Of a stretch of DNA of 64,000 nt, positions 12,232 through 23,553 are shown piece by piece; position 1 is the stretch's first letter, and each line of letters begins with the position of its first letter. A program made the position numbers and the translations under genes. Location of the stretch: assembly GCF_025024155.1 (NCBI RefSeq), contig NW_026251742.1, forward strand, positions 1 through 64,000, in the 5' to 3' direction. Source of the DNA: Gamsiella multidivaricata. Its lineage: Eukaryota; Mortierellomycota; Mortierellomycetes; Mortierellales; Mortierellaceae. Under the pieces are notes generated by a model. That model did no database searches and was not told where the DNA came from. It saw only the letters and a program-made list of their open reading frames with translations.

Positions 12232-12756
12232 TACGTTTTACCTTCTGTCATTTTTTTAGCGATTATTCTTTGGAACACTCAGAAGGGGGCTTTAAGGGTT
12301 CTGTTGTTGCCACGGACATATCTGAGGCTGAGAACTAGACCCCGCAGTACGGTTGAAGAAGCAAACTCTTAGATAAAGACATGAGCAGGAAGGGAGTTCT
12401 GTGGAACAGGGGGCGCCAATGTCTTCATCAAGCTGTGGAGCGTTGCAAGGACATCTTTGGGAGATTGGACAAGATCCAGGAGATCGTTGGCGCAACGGAA
12501 GAATAGATGTTGACATAGGTCTGAACATATCGGGACTTCAGGTCCCCAAATGCGGTCCTCGGTACCGACGAAGGTCGAGGAAAAAGAAAGGCCAGGGTAG
12601 CCGAGATAAAAGATAAGAGGCGCTGGCTACTTCATCACAGTACACAACACAGTCTGTAAGACCGACCGAGCGCAAGTAGCGCAAGCAATGCTGGCAAACA
12701 TGTGTGATGCACATAATGATGAGGACAGATGATTTATCCATGGCTATTGCGTGATA
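12232..12756. other. Intergenic downstream of the pseudogene
   Basis: About 520 bases. The first part probably continues the duplicated intron 2. No further gene seen. Confidence 0.4.
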
Positions 12757-13361
12757 GTTACACAGACGAAAGATCCCATTTCTCTCTCTGCCATTGTGTA
12801 TTGCTTCCTCGGTATTGTAGCAACAGCCAAAGAGCAGTCGAAATATCGTTTTGGTTGTGTGTGTGTGGGGGGGGGGGGGGGGGGGGGGGGAAAGGCTATA
12901 AGAGGATACACAATCGGCCTCGAACCGGAGTGCGCATTTGTTTTTTTTTTTGCCACGTCCTCATTAGAGTCCCTCCGATTCATGGGAGAGTGGGATCGTG
13001 GTTGAGCGCACCAGGCTGTCGGTGACAGGGAAAAGTGTCCCGGTTGGTCGAAGCCCTTGAAGCTCAAAGAAGCGCACTTCCCACTTCGCCTTGGTTAACC
13101 TCGCCTTGATTCACTTCGCCCTGATTCATTTCGCCCGGTGTCAGAGTCGGATTTTTTACTTCCTGTCATTATTTCATGTTCTGTCTTTCACCCTCCTGTT
13201 CTCATGGCCTGAACCTGCGCTCTTTTCCACATCCAACCCGGGTTTGCATGGCTTTGAGAAAAAAGGGTACGCGGTGGTGCCCAATCAACTGTGCCCAGGA
13301 CAGGAAGACGTGCGGGCATGGCCTTGTCGCGCAAATTAATATGCGCCAGCTCTGATTACAG
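12757..13361 (+). mobile_element. Repeat element, copy A (non-autonomous, unknown class)
   Basis: Matches, in inverted orientation, the block at 22556-23269 over nearly its whole length. It begins GTTACACAG and ends near GCTCTGATTACAG. Inside are a 24-base G run (12867-12890) and four tandem variants of a 16-base unit containing TTCGCC and TGATTCA (about 13085-13135). Copy B ends CTGTGAC, which with GTTACACAG suggests short terminal inverted repeats. Open frames in both copies share about 37 residues but diverge after the microsatellite, so I do not call a protein. Probably a MITE-like or other non-autonomous transposon. Confidence 0.75.
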
Positions 13362-13701
13362 CAGACCCTTTTGCTACATCAGTCGAAAACTACAGTAGAC
13401 AATGGGTGAACTCTATACACAAATAAGGTTCTTGGAACGTTTGGAAGGGCAATCGGTCCCAGGGGAGCGAAGGAGAGGAAGAGCATTCCGCTAAACGCAA
13501 CTGGTATGGTGTAGCTCTAGTTAGACCGCATCGCTTCTTGCCTCATTCCTTTCTTCATTCCCTCATTCCTTTCCTCATTCTTTTTCATACCCTCGTACGG
13601 TTTATTGCACTTCTCGTGTTCCGTACACTTCATATCTACTCTTCTATCTATCGAACAATTGCCCTAATCTATCCTAATCTATTCATAATCAGATAATTAC
13701 C
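13362..13701 (+). promoter_or_regulatory. Promoter and leader of the WW-domain gene
   Basis: 340 bases. The last 150 are CT-rich with repeated CCTCATTCCTTT-like words (13540-13600) and are partly shared with the leader of the pseudogene copy at 11980-12040. Confidence 0.5.
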
Positions 13702-14529
13702 ATGGGTTGCAAAAGTTCCAAACATCTCGACAACGGGTCATCAGTCCAACACAGCGCGCAGGCCCACCACCAGCAACAGCAACCTGCTTACGGCCTTCCA
13801 CAGCAGATGTTGCCACCCTCAACCTTGCCTCAAGGATGGTATGTCAAGGCAGCAACTGGACTAATAGATTAATTGTCTGCACCGTGCACCCTTGTGAGAA
13901 GTAAAAGGGCCTTTTGCACAGCTCAACAGGAATTCTTCGCACTCATCGTTTCCTTCAACGACTTTACCTTTAGGGTCTCGCAATTCGACGCCAACAAACA
14001 ACGCCTGTACTATGTGTACCCGCAGACGGGACTTGTCACCTGGACTCACCCATTGGGAGCACAGGCAGATGCCCAAGAGATGGCACGGTTCAATCAGATT
14101 CGTCAGTTGCAGCAGCAACAGTATGGAAGTGTAAACCAGAGCTCCTTTGCGGATTCTTATAACCGCCAGGGAGGCATGGGAGCAGGCGCAGGGCTGGCTA
14201 TGGGCATGATGGCCGGTACGTTGTCTTCTGTTAGCTTTGTTGGTTGTCAACCTGTTCTTTTTACTATCTTTTTTTACGAATATCTTTTAGAGCGCTCGAT
14301 TTCATTTTGTATCGAGAGCAAACGAGAGATTCTAATTGTGTATCGTGTATTTACGCTCTATTGTCTAGGTGGTGCCATGGGTTTAATGGCAGGAAGTATG
14401 CTGACAGGCGGTATGCACGGGGGTTATTCGAACGATGTCATTCCTGCGAGCACAGACTACGGCGGTGGGGATTTTGGCGGTGGAGATTTTGGCGGCGGGG
14501 ATTTTGGTGGAGGTGACTTTGGTTTCTAA
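13702..14529 (+). CDS. Small WW-domain protein with Gly-rich repeat tail
   Basis: Exons 13702-13838, 13974-14215 and 14369-14529 give 179 residues. The first intron splits the first conserved Trp codon of the WW domain, so the domain appears only after splicing: 'LPQGWVSQFDANKQRLYYVY' then 'PQTGLVTWTHPLG'. WW domains bind Pro-rich peptides. The N-terminus MGCKSSKH has Gly2, Cys3 and Ser6, a good candidate for N-myristoylation with palmitoylation, so a membrane-peripheral adaptor is plausible (inference). The centre is Gln-rich. The C-terminus has Gly/Met-rich stretches, then GGGDF units repeated about four times. No catalytic domain. A truncated copy lies at 12041. Confidence 0.88.
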
Positions 14530-15057
14530 GGACTCCTCGACAACCAGGAAGCGCACGAGATAGCCGGTACACGGAGACCTACTATGATTACGAATAATAT
14601 AATGACGACTTTATACCTATATGAACGTTGGCTAATGATTGAAGCTGCATTCTTGTACCTTGCCTGCATCGTGGACACCGCTTGTCTTTTTTTATTGGCA
14701 CCAAATCCCCCCAGACGACCCCTTGCCTCCGTCTGCGCGCAGACGTTCGAAAGCAAAGGCCCTACACGTGATTCCAAATATCTTGTTTACATTTGGCATT
14801 TTTTCGCGCTGGACCTGTGGGAGAGCACTGCCCTGCAAGAGGTCGCCTGGTCTGCAGCTACGCTTGTACCGTTCAACTGTCTAGTTCTATCTGTTTTTGC
14901 CTCCACAGCATCGTCAATCGTCCACTCGATCCCGGTTGCATCCTTTTCCCTCATCACCACTACACGCTGTTCCATCCTTAGACACACCAGCAACCTCGCT
15001 TCTCGTCCTGATTTTGTTTTTACTTTTGCTTTGCTTTCGCTTTTAAACATTGCCACC
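14530..15057 (+). promoter_or_regulatory. Promoter and leader of the zinc-knuckle gene
   Basis: 528 bases between a stop codon and a well-placed start (gccaccATG). The frame stays open upstream of that start, but the sequence is pyrimidine-rich leader, not coding-like. Confidence 0.5.
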
Positions 15058-18000
15058 ATGTCTGAATCTGATCTCAACCTCCCCACCATCGTCCCCCTGC
15101 TCCAGACCAAGGCCACTAACTCTACCAAACCCAACGCAGACTCGCGCCAGCAATCACCCTCCGTAGACCAGTCGGACTCTCCTATAATGCAACACCCTCA
15201 CCTGGTTCCTTCGTCTCTCAAGGTCGAGACGGCCCTATTAACAAAAGAGCTGGCAAAGTTTCGGGCCTGTGACCAGAATACATGCTTCTACTGCCGTGAG
15301 TGGGCCCAATGGGTATTCAAAAAGACATTCGGCAAGGACAAGGATAAGGACAAGACCAGCCCGGCCGCCGATAAGAAAGGGGGACGTTCAGGTGGGTCAG
15401 TAGGACCAGGGTTCGGGAGTACAGGATCTGGGTTCGAGACCAAACAGAATCACAAAGAGTACGCCATGGTGGTTTGCGAGCGCTTTTACCAACGATCGAC
15501 TGCGGACAGTGCGACGAATGGAGGTCAGGGACAGCCTGCAGGATCGACAGGCGCAGGATCAGTGGCTGCCGCAGCCATTGCAGCCAACAAAGCAGGAACA
15601 GGAACCTCTCCAGCACCCTCGTCCTCTGGATCAGGCCACGAAGGCTTTGTGTCAGAGATCGTCGACACTGTGCGCGAATGGATTCAACAACCCAGTGCTC
15701 TCTACACATCTCCAGAAGTCTTCTCTCTCGTCGATTTTGAGGCCCTGTACACCGCATATCCTCTCCAGAATCAGGAGCAGAATCAGCAGCAGGACGATGT
15801 CACTCCGATCCTTTCCACGATCACGATTGAGAAGGCGAACATGATTCTAGGGCACCATGGATATCCTTTACTTAAGAGGGTAACAAAGGCGCAGCTTCAG
15901 AACCAGATCATGAACCCCACATGTCAGCACACCAAGGGCCACTCTAAAACCCCTGCTGATCTGGAGCTGGACAAGGAACTCTTCAACGAAGAACTCAAGC
16001 GAATGAGAATGCGAGACCAGGAAGGATTGCGAAAGCAGATTGGACCTGTCTGGAGGCACGTCGAAGAGGCATTAGAGCGTATGGAAGGTGCTGAAAAAGT
16101 TCGATCCGGGATCTTGGGACCATCTCGCGCCAAAGAGTTTGCTCAGACCTACAAGGACCGTCTGGTGTCATTTCAAGAGGTAATCATGAATGCATTTCGT
16201 ATCCCTCCGACGGGCGAGCAAATTGAAAGTCAACCGATCTTAACATTTACGGTCTTTGCCATCATAGATCTGGACAAACATCGAGACAACGGTCAGGAAA
16301 CCAACTTCTAAAAAGCGAGGATCGACATCTGATAACAATACGATTGATCCTGTCGAGGAGGTCGATCAGGCATTCCAGCAGTTTATCGATAATCTCCAAT
16401 ACATTCATAGGCAATTGACAGCAGATGTTCTCGAGTCTTCAGAGAGATCTTTACGTGAGTTTATCAAGGAGTTGGCTGCGGCTCAAACAAAGATTCTCAA
16501 GCTGGCATTGACGCGCATACAGGAGGGCAAAGTAGGCGCGGCGAGGATCGACAAGATTTTGGAGGAAAGCCCCGAAAAGTGTCGCAATGCACTGAAGATG
16601 GTTGAGCAACTAATTCCCATTTTCGACACCAAGATGGGGCAGTTCCGAGTCCTGGTCTTGAATAAGCTCAAGGAGGTTGACGAGGAGGTTGAGGCGGTTG
16701 CTGCAGCGTACTTTCAGGACTCACAAAGGACCGTCCAAGGAAGGCTTGAGAAGGCCGCGAACAAGGAGTTTCGTAGGAGAATTAAGAAACTGGAATTTCT
16801 CTCGATCGAGACACGCAAATGGTTCTTCCAGTCTCGGCTTACGTTGTTCTCCAGTCTCGATTTCGCTACGGTCTGCTTGAATACCCTTGGAATCTTGATG
16901 GAGGAGGCCGAAGTCTTGGAGGCCGTCCAGCTTGGCTTACACGATGATCATTTCCGTTCACGAGTGCTGAAATCGCAGGAGGGAAGGATGAAGCTGTCCC
17001 AGCAATTTCGCGAAGGCGTCAAGACCGGTCGACGTGTTCTAGCTGTGATGATCTCGCGTCTGATGATGCGGGAGGGGGCGCGCGCTATGGGCGAAATGGC
17101 TGCCATCCAGAAAGAGAAGAAATTCCTCAAATCGATAGGTCAGGATGTGAGCGGCAGCAAGTTCAGCACCAAGGGATATCTCGTTCCAAGTCGCGACGTT
17201 ACACCGACTGCCAGCGCTCATGTTTCAGATGACGACGATATTGACGGGCAGACTGGTACTGCGACTGTGAGCAAGAACAAGAAGAAGAAGGACAAGAAAA
17301 AGAAGAAAGCTGCCGCAGTTGTTGCTGCTGCTCCCGAGCCCGAGACTGAGGAGACAATCGAGGAGGTAGTTGCCGTGTCTCCCCACCCATCGTTACACAA
17401 TGTCCGAGGACTTCTACCAAACCGTCCAGGGGAACCATTGACAGCTATATCCTCTAAAGAGGCAAGGGAGCTGAAGAAGCAGGCCAAGAGAGATGCGAAG
17501 CGTCAAGCTAAAGAGGCTGCTGAGGCTGAGGAGACCACGGCTGCTCAGGCGGCAGCCAAGAAAGCGGAAGAGGCTCGAATCGCTAGGGAATTGAGAGAGG
17601 CGCAAGCAGCGATTGAAAGACAGGAGGCTAAGGAGTTGAAGGATAAGAAGGAAGCAGAGCTGGCTCGACAAAGGAAAGCTGCTGAAGACGCTCTTGAGGC
17701 CGAGGCAGCTAGGACGAAGGCGGCCGCATTGGAAGCCGAGGCTCGACGAAAGGCACAGGAGGCAGAGGAAGTCAAGGAAGCTCAGGAGCGGGAGAGAGCT
17801 CGAGGACTCAAGGAGAAACAGCAGGCGAAGGACGTTACTGTCCCAGTCGCAAAAGAGTCGACCGTAACAGCCCCATCTACAGTGCCAAGTAGCACCAGCT
17901 CGACGACATCTGATACTACAGCGGCCGCTGCGCCACCTGCTTCGACCGTGACCGCTACCGAGACCAAGGTTCCGACATGGGGACCGTCGGCTGCTACTCT

Positions 18001-19117
18001 CGCCAACCGTGCAGCACAGTCAGCCAGAGAGGCGGATCGTACTCAACTTCCATCCAAGAAGCGACACTCCGAGGAACGAGGCCTGAAGTTCACGGGAACG
18101 TTCGATGCAGGGGATACGAAGACTCGTCATGCCAATGGAGCCACATCCCAGAAGAAGCGAAACGATGCGGACCAAATTAATCAGAAGGATCCTGTATCGG
18201 ACGTTGCTCAAAATTTTGGCTGGATTGCCAGCAATGAAGGCGATCCTGAGGACAGTGGAACTGATAGCCTGGAGGATCTCGCTAGACTCCCTACTCAGAC
18301 GTTGGTTTCGTTGGTGCATACTCTGCAGATTGAGAACAAGTCGCTGTTGACAACATTAGTGTCGATGCAGCAGCAGGTCTCGTCGCTGACGGAGCGATAT
18401 TCGACGTTGGCATCGTTGGCCCGCGAGCACGAGCAGCAGGCGATTCAGGCGATGGAAAACCAAAAGCAGCGCGAGATGGAAGAGGTTCAGCGATATGTGT
18501 GGAAGGTTGAAGAGAGATGTCGCCAGCTGGAAAAGCATGTCCTGGCAACACATCAGCACCGTATACAGATGCAACAGATGCAGCATCAACAACATCAACT
18601 CCAGCATCAGCAGCAACAGCAACAGTCTCTTACCTCAGGGCCTCCAGGACTGGGATCGATGAGCAATATTTCGATGCCGCCACCTGGATTCAGCAACCTG
18701 CTTGGGATTGGTCGTCAGCCGTCTGCACCGTCGTCTCCTTCGCTGGCGCATCGCAGCTTGAATGGGATGGACTCTCCTTCGTCGTCCTCCATTTCTACAA
18801 CAGCAAGTTCATCTTCGATGGCGTATCCGAGCATGATGTCGTCTGCGAACGGATCGATGGAATCACTCATGTCACCACAAGCAGGGCCCATGAATGTGTC
18901 GTTGTTATCGTCTGTGCCATCGTCGGTTGGTTCGGTGCCTCCAGGTTACGAGTCTGGGCCTAAGAAGACGCATTGGCGCCAACGAGGCGAGGTTCGGTGC
19001 GGCAACTGTGCTCAATTGGGACATGCAAGCGCTGAGTGCCAGGCTGGATGTCGGTACTGCGACCAGCCCGGACATTTGAGCCAGGACTGCCCGGCAATGG
19101 CTAACTCTCATGTTTAA
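15058..19117 (+). CDS. Large coiled-coil protein with two C-terminal CCHC zinc knuckles
   Basis: Exons 15058-16179 and 16268-19117 join in phase 0 to 1323 residues. The N-terminal half is acidic/polar with a small Cys cluster (CDQNTCFYC) and Gly/Ser linkers. The middle is helical and Leu/Lys/Glu-rich (about 440-640), followed by a very charged Ala/Glu/Lys coiled coil (about 740-890) with a KNKKKKDKKKKK stretch. A Gln/His-rich segment comes next, then two CX2CX4HX4C knuckles at about 1285-1298 (CGNCAQLGHASAEC) and 1302-1315 (CRYCDQPGHLSQDC). Such knuckles bind single-stranded RNA or DNA, so a role in RNA handling is likely (inference). No retroviral protease or polymerase is present, so this is a host gene and not a gag relic. 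Family not recognised. Confidence 0.85.
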
Positions 19118-20498
19118 GTTGTATTGTAGTTATATCACACATACGATCAATGTATAGTACGTTCCCTACAGAATAAAGACACCAGCATAATGCATTAACT
19201 GATGCCCACGGTATGTTGAATTTTTTCGCACGATGCGCGTAAAGGTAAATGCGGTTGGGTGGTTGGGTGTGGAGTTCATTTTTGGCGGCGTTCCTGTCCC
19301 TGCAGTAGAGAAGATCCTCGCGGGAGTTGACTCAGCAATCTTTTTACCCGAATTCCCAAAACTTCATTGACTCTGGTTCCTTACGCTAGCTACTGAGATG
19401 GATTTCGCACTTTGTCGCTTTGTGATTTTTTTTTAATAAGACCTCTACATAGGAAAGAATACATGCTTTCTAACGAAAGTTGATAATCTTGTTGCATCTT
19501 CGTTGGTCATGGCGGACGGGGACTGAAGAGCCAATTTTGAGGGGTGGAGCGGAGGTGGCTGCCCAGACTGAATCTGTGCGCATACAAACAGTGTCAATGA
19601 ACGGTATACCGCCGATGGTAATGAAAAGGGGGGACACAGCGATGTATATCCTCTCAGTCGTAAACAACGGTGGGAAAATATACACACATGTATGTTAGTG
19701 TGATCTGTTTGGAAGGGCGCAAAGTGGCAATAAGATTCATCTGTCTTTTCTTTTTGTTGAGTCAGGTTTTGTAGGCGATTGTGTGGTGAGCCAACGAGAC
19801 GCGTTGGTTTCCATGAGTGGTTTATGAAATGCGTATCCCGCCAACTGCAGGTGCTGTACACAAAAGCTCACACGCTCTCAAAAGCGCATGGTATGGCAGG
19901 CAGGCAACACGGCAGAAGGATTCCTGGGGAAAGCGTGCGAGCTTCACAGGTACAGTGGATGTGGATGCATTTGTATACAATTGGGGAGTTAGTCATAGTG
20001 TCTCCTGCAATACAAGAACGACAAAAGATGGTCAACAACAACCCCATGTCCGCAGTCATTATTGACAAGGTACAAGGAAGGTACCCTGGCAACCATGCTC
20101 GAGGTTCTGTAGTCTATGCGGGCGGGCGAAATTGTCCGGCTGTACTCTGATAGTTAAGGTTATTTTATGGCTGAATGCCGAAAGTTTCCCATGTGTTCAG
20201 TTCTGATCGGTCCATAGCATACACCTAAACAGTTCAGCTTTCGCTGCCCTGAAGGTTCGAACCATAACCCTGGCGAGGAAGGAAGCAAGGCGGCAATAAG
20301 GCCTTTTTGTCCCTGCACCAGTCATTTGTCAGCCTCGAGAGTATAAAAAATGAACGAGTCGAGCTCACTCCTCTTCTTCCTTTTTTCTTATCTCTGTCGC
20401 CTTTGCTTCTTTCTTCTGCCTCCGTTTCCCTCTACCCATAGACGAGTCTGCTTGCTTGCTATTCATTCTACCTAAATATCTTTCTCACTTCCCATCAA
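19118..20498. other. Intergenic; possible unsupported small ORF on minus strand
   Basis: 1.4 kb. On the minus strand around 19685-19470 a 71-codon frame (ERIYIAVSPLFITIGGIPF...) looks mildly protein-like, but I could not build exons or a start around it. The last 150 bases are the CT-rich leader of the aminotransferase gene. Confidence 0.35.
20342..20348 (+). promoter_or_regulatory. TATA box of the aminotransferase gene
   Basis: TATAAAA about 155 bases before the start codon at 20499, followed by a CT-rich leader. Confidence 0.55.
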
Positions 20499-22336
20499 AT
20501 GTCGTCGAATACCAAATCCTCTGAGCAGCCAATGGCCAAGGACTTTTCGTCCTTCCTCTCACTTGAGGGCGCCTCGCGCAAGAAGAGTCCTCTCAAGAGC
20601 TTGCTCCGCTTCATGGGAGGAGACATGATCTCTCTTGGTGGTGGTAAGTCGTTCATCTCTTTGCTTCTCGTATCACATACATACATATGGGCAATTGCAT
20701 CCATTAGCGCGGTTCATTCTTCAACGAATACCATGCATCACGCACTGTAGTACCACGCTGCTACATTCTCGACATCCTTTGTCCAATTGATAAATAGACT
20801 ATGTATTAATGCCAAACCTCTAATTAACTGTGTGCCCTCATCCAATGCTCAACTCTAGGTCTCCCTCACCCATCGACCTTCCCCTTCTATTCCCTGTCCG
20901 CCGAGGTTAAGAGCATGGACCCCACTCTCAATGCAGAATCTGCTACTAACAACACAAAGGCAGCCTCAGCATTGGGCGATCTCGTCACTGTCCCTCACGG
21001 TCCTCAACCTGGCAAGATCGAGAACTTGAGCGCATCTCTGCAGGTACTTAACCGCTGCATTTAGGATGATCTGCGTACCTTGATTTCTTTCATTTCGGTG
21101 GTGGATGTCGTGTTTTGTACTAATTTTTTTATTGAATATTTTATACTCCCACAGTATGGTATCGGTACGGGCATCAAGTCCCTGCGTGAATTCTGCAAGG
21201 AGCACGTCAATCAGATGCACCGTCCTCAATACCAAGATTGGGATGTCATCCTCTCTGCCGGTAATACGGATGCGTTCGCAAAGACCATTGCCATGCTCTG
21301 CAGCCGCGGCGACAAGATCCTGGTCGAGGAATGGACATACCCTGCAGCGCTAGAGATGATCGACCCCTTGGGTGTCGGTCATGTCCCCGTGAAGATGGAT
21401 GGGGAGGGAATGTCTGCAGTTGCACTGAAGGACCTTTTGGACAATTGGGGATCGACGCCCGAGCAGGCAAACGACACCAAACCTTGTGTGGTGTACCTGA
21501 TCCCAACCGGACAGAACCCTACAGGCGCGACCATGTCTATCCAGAGACGGAGAGATATCATGCAGGTAGCACAGGAGCACAACTTGATTTTGATCGAGGA
21601 CGACCCATATTACTATCTTCAGTTCTTTGCTGGAGAGGATGAGCAGAAGGATGGCCAGACGAACGGGACAAGTGAGAACAGCCAATCTGGATGGGTTCCC
21701 TCGTTGCTCTCGATGGACACGGACGGCCGTGTGATCCGACTGGATACGTTCTCAAAGACGTTGGCGCCCGGATGTCGCGTGGGATACATGTCGATGAACG
21801 CACATTTCTGCACAATTGCTCAGTACCACAACGAGGTGACAATACAGCAGCCCAGTGGATTCTCACAGGCGCTTTTGGCGGAGATGCTGATCTCACACTG
21901 GGGACAGGAGGGCTATACCCGTTACTTGTTCGAGAACGTTCGCACAGAGTACCTGAAGAGATCACAGCATTTGCAGATGTGCTACAACAAGTATGTGGTC
22001 CCTCAATTTGCGAGCTTTATCAAGCCATCGGCAGGCATGTTTATCTGGATCAAGGTGCATGTAGACCAGCACCCTCGGTACGGAACGGTATCGGATTCGG
22101 CCTTGATGCTCGAGGTGTTCAGGAGCTGTGTGGAGAACAATGTGTTGATGGTGCCTGGTTGGCAGTTCAGCTGCAAGCCCAAGCCTGCGGATATTGACCC
22201 CTCGGACGTGTTGAACGTGTGGTTTGATGACCAGGCCACATACTTGCGTGCGACGTTTGCGTACGCGAGCTTTGAGCAGATGGAGCAGGCGATGGCTCGA
22301 TTCGGCCAGTCACTGAGCAAGACTTTCGCGGCGTAG
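20499..22336 (+). CDS. PLP-dependent aromatic amino acid / 2-aminoadipate aminotransferase (ARO8-like)
   Basis: Class I/II aminotransferase moving amino groups between aromatic amino acids (or 2-aminoadipate) and 2-oxo acids; normally cytosolic. Exons 20499-20643, 20859-21043 and 21155-22336 join to 503 residues, normal for fungal Aro8/Aro9. Fold landmarks: 'YGIGTGIKSLREFC', 'LSAGNTDAFAKTIAML', 'IPTGQNPTGATMS' (substrate loop), 'ILIEDDPYYYLQF' and the PLP-lysine segment 'DTFSKTLAPGCRVGYM' with K311. The sequence fits the Aro8 branch, but substrate choice cannot be fixed from sequence, and 2-aminoadipate (lysine synthesis) remains possible. Confidence 0.92.
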
Positions 22337-22555
22337 CTCTATAATAAGGGTCGCCTCTATAGATAATAAATTACATATCGAAACTCGAATACGTATTTTT
22401 ATCGCTGGTGAAGGAGCGATGTGTGTGTGAGGGGTTTCAAGGCTCGAGTTTTAAGTTTGCTTGTTCTTTTAGCTTTCTGTTAGGGTTTGTAATCAGGCTC
22501 AACTTCAAATGATCCGGACGTCTCTGATCTCAAGGCTGGGAGACAGCTACCTTTG
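22337..22555. other. 3' flank of aminotransferase
   Basis: Short intergenic piece between the stop codon and repeat copy B; no feature seen. Confidence 0.4.
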
Positions 22556-23269
22556 TCACAGCTGGCGTAATAGAGCCGGCGCCATATTAACTTGCTTGAC
22601 AAGACTATGGCCGCACGTCTGTCTCATCTGGGGCCAGTTGACTGGGCACTTCTTTGGCGTGCAATACCTATTTATGTCCACCACCGCGTATCCTTTTTTC
22701 TCAAAGCTATGCAAACCCGGGCTGGATGCGAAAAAGAACGCAGGCTCAGGCCATAAGAACAGGAGGGTAAAAGACAGAACATGAAATAATGACAGGAAGA
22801 AAAACCCCGACTCTGACACCGGGCGAAATGAATCAGGGCGAAGTGAATCAAGGCGAGGTTAACCAAGGCGAAGTGGGAAGTGCGCTTCTTTGAGCTTCAA
22901 GGGCTTCGACCAACTGGGACACTTTTCCCTGTCACCGACAGCCTGGTGCGCTCAACCACGATCCCACTCTCCCATGAATCGGAGGGACTCTATTGAGGAC
23001 ATGGCCAAGGAACAAATGCGCACTCGGGTTCAAGGCCGATTGCATATCCTCTTACAGCCTTCCCCATCAACCAACCAACCAATAAACCAACCAACCAACC
23101 AACCAACCAACCAACCAACCAACCAACCAACCAACCAACCAAAACGACATTCCGACTCTCCAATAACCGGGAAAGGCTCCTATAGCTGTTGCATGGGTGC
23201 AGCTACAATACCAATAGAGTAATGACAAAATGAGAGAAAGGGAGAAATGGGGTTTTGCACCTGTGTAAC
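22556..23269 (-). mobile_element. Repeat element, copy B (inverted relative to copy A)
   Basis: Reverse complement matches 12757-13361, including GTTACACAG at one end (23269), the TTCGCC/TGATTCA tandem units and a GTTAATATGG-CGCC stretch near the other end. Where copy A has (TG)n-G24, this copy has a (CCAA)n tract (23067-23143). Copy B ends GTCACAG on the plus strand at 22556, which could pair with GTTACACAG as an imperfect terminal inverted repeat. It lies between two convergent genes and interrupts no gene. Confidence 0.75.
23067..23143 (+). repeat. (CCAA)n microsatellite
   Basis: About 18 near-perfect CCAA/AACC units, with one AATAA interruption near 23090, inside repeat copy B. Confidence 0.95.
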
Positions 23270-23553
23270 TAGATACAGTGTGCGACATCGTCCAACAATG
23301 GAACTTATACTCCCTTCTTTCTTGGTGCATTATGCCTGTGGCTTGATTCCTTTCCTCCCCTGTTCAACATTTGGCAAAAAGAAATATACAGCTCCCTTTT
23401 GTCACTCTTATTGACCTCGCTCTCATACTCATCCTTAGTTCTGTGGAGGTATACTTTGGTAACGCTTTATTCTTTGCAATAAGCAGCTCCAAGCGACTAG
23501 AGTAATTAGGGTAAATGACAAAAACATATTGGTATAAAAAATAGAAAAACTTT

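Noticed and set aside
14584..15057. In-frame extension of the zinc-knuckle protein upstream of 15058
   Set aside because: Frame is open, but the sequence is pyrimidine-rich leader; the ATG at 15058 has a strong gccacc context.
15058..19117. Zinc knuckles as sign of a retrotransposon gag
   Set aside because: No protease, reverse transcriptase or integrase nearby, no long terminal repeats, and an intron in the gene.
20250..20275. GGTTCGAACC as a tRNA T-arm
   Set aside because: No acceptor stem or anticodon arm can be built around it.
23067..23143. CCAA tract as a CRISPR-like or telomeric array
   Set aside because: Simple 4-base microsatellite without spacers; it does not match fungal telomere TTAGGG.
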